This document shows, piece by piece, positions 10,065 to 16,464 of a stretch of 64,000 bases of DNA. The DNA lies in the NCBI RefSeq assembly GCF_023516435.1, contig NZ_CP097332.1:1054001-1118000 (forward strand), in the 5' to 3' direction. Origin of the DNA: Jatrophihabitans telluris (GTDB lineage Bacteria > Actinomycetota > Actinomycetes > Mycobacteriales > Jatrophihabitantaceae). The notes beneath the pieces were generated by a model. The model ran no database searches, was not told where the DNA came from, and saw nothing but the letters and a program-made list of their open reading frames with translations. The number at the start of each line of letters is the position of its first letter. Position 1 is the first letter of the stretch. Made by a program: the position numbers and the translations under genes.

Positions 10065-11213
10065 GTGACCGAGCCCGTGATCAACGTGCGCCAGGTAGTG
10101 GCACCGCTCATCGCGGACGCTGGCGCTGTCGTCCTGGTCGAGCCGGTTCGACGCGAGCGAGCGCGCTGGATGGACGTCCTGAGAGGTTCGGCCATCATCC
10201 TCGTCGTGCTGTGGCATTCGGCCGCCATCCTGCGGCTGGATGACTACGTCGTTCCCGATTGGCTGATCCGCTTCAACGAACTGTTCGCCTCGTACCGCAT
10301 GCCCGTCCTGATGTTTCTGTCCGGGACGCTACTGGCTCGCTCGCTGTCCAAGCCGCTGCCGGTCTACGCCGTCGGCAAAGCGCGACGCATCCTCTGGCCC
10401 TTCCTGCTCTGGGGACTGCTGAACTACGCCATCCACTCCCACGCCGTCCCGATCTACGAAAAGGTCAACTGGACGACCCCCTACCTCTGGTTCCTGCTCT
10501 ACCTGTTGATCTTCTACGCCTTCGCCCCGCTCCTGCGCCTGCTGCCCACGACGCTCATCGTGCTCGTCACGTTCCTGGTCACCGAGGTGCCCGGTCTCAC
10601 CGAGGATGAACGCCGGTTCTACTTCCTGGCCGGGTTCTTCTTCCTCGGGCGGTTGCTCAGCGAGCGACGGCCGTTGTTCGAGCGGATCATCTCGGGACGG
10701 TGGGTGTGGGGACTGGCCGGCGTGGTCATCCCGTTCAGCATCGTGTTCGCCCTGGTCGGTCCCTGGCGCTATTACGCCGTCCTCGCACCGTTCTCCGTTG
10801 CCGGTCTCCTGCTGTTCATCAAGATCGCGCGATTGCCGATGGTCGAACAGCGCACCGGTGCGCTGCAGTTCGTCGGCCGTGACTCGATCGTCTACTACTG
10901 CTCCCACTTCCCGATCCTCACCGCAGTGATCTACCTTGCCGGAAAGGCGAATCTGGCGGTCGGTCTGATCGTCCCGATCGGCTTCGTGCTCGCTCTGGGC
11001 GTCGGCACCCTGCTCGCGGTCGGCGCTCGCAGTGCCCTGCTGTCGTGGCCGTTCGTGGCACCGTTCGGCGCGCACGCCACGCCGCGACTGGCCATCCTCG
11101 ACCATCCACTTCTCACCCATCGCAGCACCAGGCCCGCGCTCGCGATCGTCCAATTCGGTGTTTCGGCACTGGCCCTGACCGTCATGATCGCCTTCGGGGC
11201 CCGGTTCCTGTAG
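10065..11213 (+). CDS. Acyltransferase 3-type integral membrane protein
   Basis: A 382-residue polytopic membrane protein of the acyltransferase-3 type, which typically O-acetylates cell-surface sugars or lipids. After a 40-residue cytoplasmic N-terminus the family motif RARWMDVLRGSAIILVVLWH appears, with the catalytic His at the end of the first helix; MPVLMFLSGTLLARSLSK and WFLLYLLIFYAFAPLL follow, with about ten hydrophobic helices in all. GTG start with GGGGGA five bases upstream. It is monocistronic and convergent with the ABC transporter operon. The acceptor cannot be told from sequence. Confidence 0.85.
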   Translation: MTEPVINVRQVVAPLIADAGAVVLVEPVRRERARWMDVLRGSAIILVVLWHSAAILRLDDYVVPDWLIRFNELFASYRMPVLMFLSGTLLARSLSKPLPVYAVGKARRILWPFLLWGLLNYAIHSHAVPIYEKVNWTTPYLWFLLYLLIFYAFAPLLRLLPTTLIVLVTFLVTEVPGLTEDERRFYFLAGFFFLGRLLSERRPLFERIISGRWVWGLAGVVIPFSIVFALVGPWRYYAVLAPFSVAGLLLFIKIARLPMVEQRTGALQFVGRDSIVYYCSHFPILTAVIYLAGKANLAVGLIVPIGFVLALGVGTLLAVGARSALLSWPFVAPFGAHATPRLAILDHPLLTHRSTRPALAIVQFGVSALALTVMIAFGARFL

Positions 11214-11217
11214 GGCT

Positions 11218-11286
11218 GAGGCTTGGGGCTTGGGGCTGGGGCTGGGGCTGGGCGGTGGCCGGGCAGTGGCCGGGCAGTGGCTACTG
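11218..11286. repeat. Short tandem repeats in the convergent intergenic region
   Basis: Between the acyltransferase and ABC permease stops lie several copies of a CTTGGGG/CTGGGG hexamer-heptamer, followed by two copies of the 11-mer GGCCGGGCAGT. This is a low-complexity spacer; no clear terminator hairpin was recognised. Confidence 0.7.
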
Positions 11287-11296
11287 GGGGCTTCGC

Positions 11297-12055
11297 TCAG
11301 GCGGACATCTTGCCGAAGGCCCGGCTTCCCCACCACGCCAGCAGGGCGGTCAGGACGACGGTGACGATCACGCCGGTGGTCACGTTGCCCGCCGAGAAAT
11401 GTCCGACGAACAAGGAACGAGTCCCGTCGACGAGGTAGGTCAGCGGATTCGCCTTGGACAGGTCGTGCAGCCAGCGCGGCGCCAGGGACATCGGCAGCAA
11501 CACGCCCGACAGGAGCAGCAACGGCAGCGATACGCCCTGGATGAACGGAGCGAACGAGTCCTCGTCCTTGAGGATGATGCCCATCGAGTACGAGGCCGCC
11601 GAGATACCCAGGGCGAGCACGCAGACCGCGATGATCGATACGGCCACGCCGCCCCAGGACGGGCGCAGCCCGAACGGGACGGCCACCAGCACGAGCACCA
11701 CCGCCTGCACGCCGATGGTCAGGGTGCTCGACAGCGAACGTCCGAGCAGCAGGGCCAGCCTCGGCGCCGGTGTCACTCGCTGCCGGTCGAGCACGCCTTC
11801 GCGCATCTCCTGGATGATCCCGAAGCCGGCGAAGCCCGCGCCGAAGATGGTCAGCTGCAGCAGCAGGCCCGGGACGAACACCGACCAGGACTGCGAGCCG
11901 CCGAGCCCGCCCGACCGCACCCGGGTCAGCAGCGGACCGAACAGGACCAGATACAGGATCGGCTGGGTGAGGCCGAAGAACACCCACACCGGGTTGCGTA
12001 ACAGGCTGCGCATCTGCCGGATGAAGACCACGTAGCTGGTCTGCAGAACGTTCAT
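11297..12055 (-). CDS. ABC-2 type transporter permease (DrrB-like)
   Basis: A 252-residue ABC-2 family permease with about six transmembrane helices and the conserved central segment EMREGVLDRQRVTPAPRLALLLGRSL typical of daunorubicin-resistance DrrB-like exporters. A further conserved region is GVSLPLLLLSGVLLPMSLAP. It should form the membrane half of an exporter with the ATPase encoded 38 bases upstream on the same strand. The substrate is unknown; the linked PadR regulator suggests inducible export of a drug or lipid-like compound. Confidence 0.92.
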   Translation of the reverse strand: MNVLQTSYVVFIRQMRSLLRNPVWVFFGLTQPILYLVLFGPLLTRVRSGGLGGSQSWSVFVPGLLLQLTIFGAGFAGFGIIQEMREGVLDRQRVTPAPRLALLLGRSLSSTLTIGVQAVVLVLVAVPFGLRPSWGGVAVSIIAVCVLALGISAASYSMGIILKDEDSFAPFIQGVSLPLLLLSGVLLPMSLAPRWLHDLSKANPLTYLVDGTRSLFVGHFSAGNVTTGVIVTVVLTALLAWWGSRAFGKMSA

Positions 12056-12093
12056 GGTCAGGATTCCTTTGCCGGAAGGGGTGATCTGGGCGA

Positions 12094-13047
12094 TCAGGCG
12101 TCGGTGTCGCGCAACGAGCGCCCGGTGAGTTCGAGGAAGACGGTGTCCAGGCTGGGCCGCGATACCGTTACCGATCGCATCGGCAGGCCGGCGGTGTCCA
12201 GGGCCCGCAGCAGCGGAGCGACGGAGACATCGCCGCGTTCGACGGTCAGATTCAGCACGTCGGCCTCACTCGTCGCGCGCCGGACGTCGATCGCCTGCCT
12301 GGCGACCTGCTCGGCGACGGCGAGGTCCCCGTCGACGGTGATGGAGATGACGTCGCCGGAGACCGCTGCCTTCAGCGCGTCCGGGGTGTCGTCGGCGACG
12401 ATCCTGCCGTGGTCCATGACCAGGATCCGGTCGGCGAGCGCGTCGGCCTCGTCGAGGTAGTGCGTGGTCAGCAGCACCGTGACCCCCTGCTCCTCGCGCA
12501 GCGAACGGATGTGGTCCCAGAGGTTGGCGCGGCTCTGCGGGTCCAGCCCGGTCGTCGGCTCGTCGAGGAAGACGAGCTGGGGCGAGTGCACCAGACCGAT
12601 GGCCACGTCGAAGCGTCGCCGCTGGCCGCCGGACAACTCCGACAGGGCCCGCTCGCCGAGACCGTCGAGACTGAGCCGGGGAAGCAGGGCTTGCACACGG
12701 GCGGCGGACTCGGTCTTGGACAGGCCCTGCAGCCGGCCTTGCGTGACCAGCTCCTCGCCCACTCGGGTGCCCGGGGCGGGCGCCGCCCCGATCTGCGCGA
12801 CGTAGCCGATCCGCCGGCGCACCTCGCGCGGATCCTTGCGCAGGTCGACGCCGGCGACCTGAGCCTGCCCGGCGGTCGGGGACAGCAGCGTGGTCAACAT
12901 GCGCAGCGTGGTGGTCTTGCCCGCGCCATTGGGACCCAGCAGGCCCACGATGGAACCAGGCGCGACGTCGAAGTCGATCGGCAGGACGGCCTCGACCGGA
13001 CCGGACTTGGTTGTGAACGTGCGGGCCAGGCCGCGGGCGGAGATCAT
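12094..13047 (-). CDS. ABC transporter ATP-binding protein (DrrA-like)
   Basis: A 317-residue ATPase with Walker A GPNGAGKTTT, the signature LSGGQRRRFDVAIGL, Walker B LVFLDEPTTGLDP, and the H-loop LLTTHYLDEADALADR. The C-terminal roughly 90 residues form the extra domain found in DrrA-type drug exporters. It is followed by its permease partner. ATG start with AAGGAG upstream. A PadR-type operator palindrome lies about 30-50 bases before the start, so it is probably repressed by the PadR protein encoded just upstream on the same strand. Confidence 0.94.
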   Translation of the reverse strand: MISARGLARTFTTKSGPVEAVLPIDFDVAPGSIVGLLGPNGAGKTTTLRMLTTLLSPTAGQAQVAGVDLRKDPREVRRRIGYVAQIGAAPAPGTRVGEELVTQGRLQGLSKTESAARVQALLPRLSLDGLGERALSELSGGQRRRFDVAIGLVHSPQLVFLDEPTTGLDPQSRANLWDHIRSLREEQGVTVLLTTHYLDEADALADRILVMDHGRIVADDTPDALKAAVSGDVISITVDGDLAVAEQVARQAIDVRRATSEADVLNLTVERGDVSVAPLLRALDTAGLPMRSVTVSRPSLDTVFLELTGRSLRDTDA

Positions 13048-13078
13048 CGGGGCTCCTTCGTGACGTCAGTGGCGCCGA

Positions 13079-13096
13079 TTATTCAAACTTGACTAA
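13079..13096 (-). promoter_or_regulatory. Predicted PadR operator before the ABC transporter genes
   Basis: On the minus strand the site reads TTAGTCAAGTTTGAATAA, an imperfect palindrome. It matches the palindrome in front of the padR-type gene at 14 of 18 positions. Its placement before the ATPase gene suggests co-regulation by the same repressor. Confidence 0.6.
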
Positions 13097-13152
13097 GTCT
13101 GTGTCAATTCATTTGCCTCGCATTTGCCTCGCGTTTGCCGCTCATTTTTCGC

Positions 13153-13773
13153 TCATCTGCCTGGCGGGGCGTCCCCGGGAGAGCCCTCGTTCGGGCCCTG
13201 CTCGCCCGCCATGACGTAGTCCCCGCGCTTGAGCCGGCGCCGGAAGGCCTGGCTGTAGTCCAGATCGGCGCGCAACCGCGCCCGCAGATAATGGATGATC
13301 TCTCGCGCATGATCGGGGATGTCGCCGTCCGCGCCGGTCGCGCCGATCCTGATGGTCGACTCCAGGAAGGCCAGCTGCTTGTCCTGCCCGCGCAGGGTGT
13401 CGATCCGGCTCGTCATCGCGGCGATGAGCTCGGTGCGCGGCATGAGCGGAAACATCGACAGTCCCGGAACCAAAGGCTCATTGGCTGGGACGACCGTCCA
13501 CAGGGTCCTGCGGAGCAGCCCCTGGAACTCCTTCTCGCCTTCTGCGGTCATCTCGTACCGAATACGCTCCGGCCGCGCTCCGGCCGACGCCCGGTCGACC
13601 TCACGGATCAGGCCGTCGCGGGCGAGGGTGTTCATGGCCGAGTAGATCGAACCCGGCTTGACGTGGGTGTGTTCCTCGATGTGCCAGGACATCAGTTCGC
13701 GCCGCACGTCGTAGCCGTGGACCGGCTGGGCGAAGCGGATGACGCCCAGCACGAGCAGACGAGTCGCGGTCAC
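13153..13773 (-). CDS. PadR family transcriptional regulator
   Basis: A 206-residue PadR-type repressor. The N-terminal winged helix contains TRLLVLGVIRFAQPVHGYDV and the recognition region HVKPGSIYSAMNTLARDGLI, followed by IRYEMTAEGEKEF of the wing; the C-terminal half is the helical dimerisation and ligand domain of the long PadR/Vir type. GTG start. It lies upstream of the ABC exporter genes on the same strand, the usual genetic context for PadR-controlled drug efflux. A palindrome identical in plan to the one before the ATPase gene lies 34-51 bases upstream of its start, indicating autoregulation. Confidence 0.92.
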   Translation of the reverse strand: MTATRLLVLGVIRFAQPVHGYDVRRELMSWHIEEHTHVKPGSIYSAMNTLARDGLIREVDRASAGARPERIRYEMTAEGEKEFQGLLRRTLWTVVPANEPLVPGLSMFPLMPRTELIAAMTSRIDTLRGQDKQLAFLESTIRIGATGADGDIPDHAREIIHYLRARLRADLDYSQAFRRRLKRGDYVMAGEQGPNEGSPGDAPPGR

Positions 13774-13806
13774 GGTCGGAGATTACTGCGATTCGGAGGC
13801 CCGTGA

Positions 13807-13824
13807 ATAGTCAAGTTCGACTAT
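13807..13824. promoter_or_regulatory. Predicted PadR operator before the padR gene
   Basis: ATAGTCAAGTTCGACTAT is a palindrome with perfect six-base arms (ATAGTC / GACTAT) around a six-base centre. It lies just upstream of the regulator gene and recurs, slightly degenerate, before the linked ABC ATPase gene. Confidence 0.65.
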
Positions 13825-13940
13825 GGGGACGGTGCGGACGTCGGGCCTTTCCGCTTGGTTGGACGCCGCGGCCGTCACCACCGAATACCCTGGTGCCGGT
13901 TCGGACTGCGGCCGTGGTCGGGCTGTGGTGCGGCCGGCGA

Positions 13941-14013
13941 GCCCCCGTAGCCCAATGGCAGAGGCAGCGAACTTAAAATTCGCACAGTGTCGGTTCGAGT
14001 CCGACCGGGGGCA
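13941..14013 (+). tRNA. tRNA with anticodon UAA (Leu-type anticodon, short variable arm)
   Basis: The 73-base cloverleaf folds cleanly: acceptor GCCCCCG/CGGGGGC with discriminator A, anticodon stem GCGAA/TTCGC with loop CTTAAAA (anticodon UAA), five-base variable loop, T stem GTCGG/CCGAC with TTCGAGT loop. The D stem has three good pairs and one mismatch. The 3' CCA is not fully encoded (CCG follows). The anticodon reads UUA leucine codons, yet normal bacterial tRNA-Leu is class II with a long variable arm, which is absent here. A functional but atypical tRNA is most likely; a non-standard identity is possible. Confidence 0.85.
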
Positions 14014-14055
14014 CCGCGCAATCGAGCCCGGTGTGGGCGACACCACCGGCCAAGT

Positions 14056-14097
14056 CGGACGTCCACTAATTGTCCGAGACGGACGTCCACTAATTGT
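14056..14097. repeat. Two 18-bp direct repeats downstream of the tRNA
   Basis: The 18-mer CGGACGTCCACTAATTGT occurs at 14056-14073 and again at 14080-14097, a 24-base period. It includes the palindrome GGACGTCC. It is AT-richer than its surroundings and may be a duplicated regulator site or tRNA-proximal transcript element. Confidence 0.75.
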
Positions 14098-14178
14098 TCG
14101 GCCGTTGGACGTCTCGCCCGGGCCCTTGGACATGTTGGTGTCATATCCGTGTGGTGAACTCGTGAGGTGTTTGCAGAG

Positions 14179-14454
14179 ATGGACTCGTTCGCCGAATCCG
14201 ACATGTCCGAATCGACCATCGACAGCGCTGCCCTCGCCATCCCGTTTGCCGCTTCCGGCTGCGACTCCGGCGAGGATCCGGCGGATCCGGCGGCTGCGGC
14301 GGCTGCGGCGGCTGCGGCGGCGGCTGCGGCGTCCAACGGGCTGCACGCCGAGATCGTCGACCTGGCCGCCGAGCGTGCCGCCCTGCTCCGAAGGGTCGGC
14401 TACCCCGCCGCCGCCTCCGAGCTGACCTCAGCTGCCGAGCGCTTCGGTAGTTGA
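14179..14454 (+). CDS. Small hypothetical protein with a poly-alanine tract
   Basis: A 91-residue protein with an acidic Ser/Asp-rich N-terminus, an uninterrupted run of about 15 alanines (a slippage-prone GGCTGCGGC repeat in the DNA), and a C-terminal helical segment containing EIVDLAAERAALLRRVGYP, which looks like a real folded helix. GAGG lies 11 bases before this ATG; a GTG four codons upstream is an alternative start. The end overlaps the convergent SDR gene by 27 bases. Not recognised; it may be a tRNA-adjacent lineage-specific protein. The conserved-looking C-terminus favours a real gene. Confidence 0.5.
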   Translation: MDSFAESDMSESTIDSAALAIPFAASGCDSGEDPADPAAAAAAAAAAAAAASNGLHAEIVDLAAERAALLRRVGYPAAASELTSAAERFGS

Positions 14455-15270
14455 GGGTCCCGGCTGGTAGCTGCTGACGAGCCGCGCGGTGGCGCCGCCG
14501 TCCACGACCAGCTCGTGCCCGGTGACGAAGGACGCCGAATCCGACAGCAACCAGGCCACCGCCTCGGCGACCTCACGGCTCTCGCCCAGTCGTCCCATCG
14601 GCGCCAGCCACGCTTCTCGCTGCTCGGCCTGAACCGGGTCCTCGGCGGCATCGAAGAAGCTCTGGTTCAGCGGTGTCCGGATCGCCCCCGGCAGGACCGC
14701 ATTGCAGCGGATGCCGTGTACGGCGTAGTCGACTGCGAGCTGCCGTGTCAATGCCGACACCGCACCCTTGGTGGCGGAGTACACGAACGTCTGAGGCAGA
14801 GGATGCCGGGCCTGGATCGAGCCGATGTTGACGATGCAGCCACGTTCGCCGGATGCGTCTGCGGCGAGCATGCGCTGCACGGCAACCGAGCATCCCCATA
14901 CCGTGCCGAGGATGTTGACTTCCAGTTGCTGGCGGGCCGCGGCTTCGCCCACCGCGTGCGCGGGTTGCAGAATCTCGATGCCGGCGTTGTTCACCCAGCC
15001 CCGCAGCGGTGCGCCGCCGCACTCGGCTGCCAGATCGGCGGCCCGCTCGGAGGTGGCCCGGTCGGCGACGTCCCCGGGGCAGGCCGTGAACAACGCGGTC
15101 CTGCCGGTTGCGGCGGCGATTCTCGCGGCGGCGGCGGACAAAGCGGTGAGCGCGGTCGAATCCCGGTCGATGCCCACGACGGCCCAGCCGCGGTCCAACA
15201 GCAGTTCGGTGATGGCGCGACCGATTCCGGACGCGGCGCCGGTCACCACGCACGTCGATGGTGCTGCCAT
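14428..15270 (-). CDS. Short-chain dehydrogenase/reductase (SDR)
   Basis: A 280-residue NAD(P)-dependent oxidoreductase of the classical SDR family. The cofactor motif TGAASGIGRAI is at residue 11, NNAG at about residue 95, the catalytic Ser region IVNIGSIQARHP, and YSATK carries the catalytic Tyr/Lys. The C-terminal GHELVVDGGATARLV is typical of classical SDRs. It is divergent from an SMP-30/lactonase gene, suggesting the pair oxidises a sugar to a lactone and opens the ring (inference). Start ATG with GAGG eight bases upstream. Confidence 0.9.
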   Translation of the reverse strand: MAAPSTCVVTGAASGIGRAITELLLDRGWAVVGIDRDSTALTALSAAAARIAAATGRTALFTACPGDVADRATSERAADLAAECGGAPLRGWVNNAGIEILQPAHAVGEAAARQQLEVNILGTVWGCSVAVQRMLAADASGERGCIVNIGSIQARHPLPQTFVYSATKGAVSALTRQLAVDYAVHGIRCNAVLPGAIRTPLNQSFFDAAEDPVQAEQREAWLAPMGRLGESREVAEAVAWLLSDSASFVTGHELVVDGGATARLVSSYQPGPSTTEALGS

Positions 15271-15436
15271 GGCCGGGTCCTCGATCGTGGTCGGTGGATT
15301 GGTGGGTGTTCGGGCGCTTGTGCTTCAGGTCTGCCCGCTCGACGTGCTTTCAGGATTCTCGCGGCATGTCGGGGCCAACGCCGGGTACGCAAATCGGGCT
15401 GGCTGACTCCGCGCCGCGAGACTACCTTTTCCAGTC

Positions 15437-16324
15437 ATGCCCCCACCCGCACACGTCCCGACCCACACCGCCGAGCAGCTGACCGACGCGGTCGCCGAGC
15501 ACGGCGAGGGCCCGGTGTGGGATCCGGTCGCCGGCGTCCTGCGCTTCGTCGACATGCTCCGCGGTGACCTGCTCGCCTACACGCCCGGGTCCGGTGCGGT
15601 GCAACGCGACCATGTCTCCGATGTCGTCGCGGTCTGGCGTCCACGCATCGGTGGTGGGGCGCTCGTGGCCACCGAGCACGGGTTCGAGGTGTCCGCTGCG
15701 GCATCGACAGGTTTTCGCCCGATCGCGACAGCCGTTTCCGATCCGGCGATCCGGCTGAACGAGGGCGGCTGCGACACCGAAGGACGGTTCTTCTGCGGAA
15801 GCATGGCTTACGACCAGGCACTCGGCGCCGGTGCGCTGTACCGCCTCGACCCGGACGGCTCGGTGCGAACGGTCCGCGAGGGGGTCACGGTCTCCAACGG
15901 CCTGGTTTTCACCGAGGACGGTGGGCGGGCGTACTACATCGACACTCCGACCCAGACCGTCCTCGCGCTCGATTACAACAGTCGGACCGGCGAATTCGGC
16001 TCCGAGCGAGTGCTGATCCGTATCGAGGAATCGCAGGGATCACCCGATGGCATGACGATCGACGCGCAGGGCTGCCTCTGGGTCGCCTTGTGGGGCGGCG
16101 CCGCCGTGCACCGTTACACGCCGACGGGGGAGTTGGCAGAGATCGTCCGGTTGCCCGCGTCGAACGTCTCCGCGTGCGCGTTCGGTGGCGCCTCCTACGA
16201 GCGGCTCTACATCACGACCTCGTCCCAGGGGATCGATCTGGTGGACGAACCCTGCGCCGGGGCGTTGTTCGGCCTCGATCTTGCCGGGGTGTCGGGCGTG
16301 CCGCCCCTGGCCTTCGCCGGCTAG
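15437..16324 (+). CDS. SMP-30/gluconolactonase/LRE family lactonase
   Basis: A 295-residue beta-propeller enzyme of the SMP-30/gluconolactonase family, hydrolysing sugar lactones with a divalent metal. The metal ligand Glu is in EHGEGPVWDP near residue 18; further family segments are IRLNEGGCDTEGRFFCGSM, VSNGLVFTEDGGRAYYIDT and SPDGMTIDAQGCLWVALWGG, with the C-terminal YERLYITTSS. No signal peptide. It is divergent from the SDR; together they fit an oxidative sugar or polyol degradation route of the galactonate/arabinonate type, substrate unknown. Confidence 0.9.
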   Translation: MPPPAHVPTHTAEQLTDAVAEHGEGPVWDPVAGVLRFVDMLRGDLLAYTPGSGAVQRDHVSDVVAVWRPRIGGGALVATEHGFEVSAAASTGFRPIATAVSDPAIRLNEGGCDTEGRFFCGSMAYDQALGAGALYRLDPDGSVRTVREGVTVSNGLVFTEDGGRAYYIDTPTQTVLALDYNSRTGEFGSERVLIRIEESQGSPDGMTIDAQGCLWVALWGGAAVHRYTPTGELAEIVRLPASNVSACAFGGASYERLYITTSSQGIDLVDEPCAGALFGLDLAGVSGVPPLAFAG

Positions 16325-16349
16325 GAGACGCTCGTTCATTCGCCACAAC

Positions 16350-16464
16350 GGCAACGTCAACGTGGGGTGGCCGGCAACAAGGGCAACGTCAACGTGGGGT
16401 GGCCGGCAACAAGGGCAACCTCAACGTGGGGTGGCCGGCAACAAGGGCAACGTCAACGTGGGGT
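16350..16464. repeat. 32-bp tandem repeat (3.6 copies)
   Basis: A 32-base unit beginning GGCAACGTCAACGTGGGG is repeated at 16350, 16382, 16414 and 16446; the third copy differs at one base and the fourth is cut short at about 18 bases. It fills the gap between the lactonase stop and the stop of the convergent phosphatidyltransferase gene. There are no spacers, so it is a minisatellite. Confidence 0.92.

Noticed and set aside
10329-11987. Minus-strand frame of about 550 codons across acyltransferase and permease
   Set aside because: It runs antisense to the acyltransferase and out of frame with the permease; highly charged low-complexity sequence, a GC-bias shadow.
16350-16464. Possible CRISPR array (32-base repeats)
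   Set aside because: The repeats are directly adjacent without spacers, and no cas genes are near; it is a tandem minisatellite.
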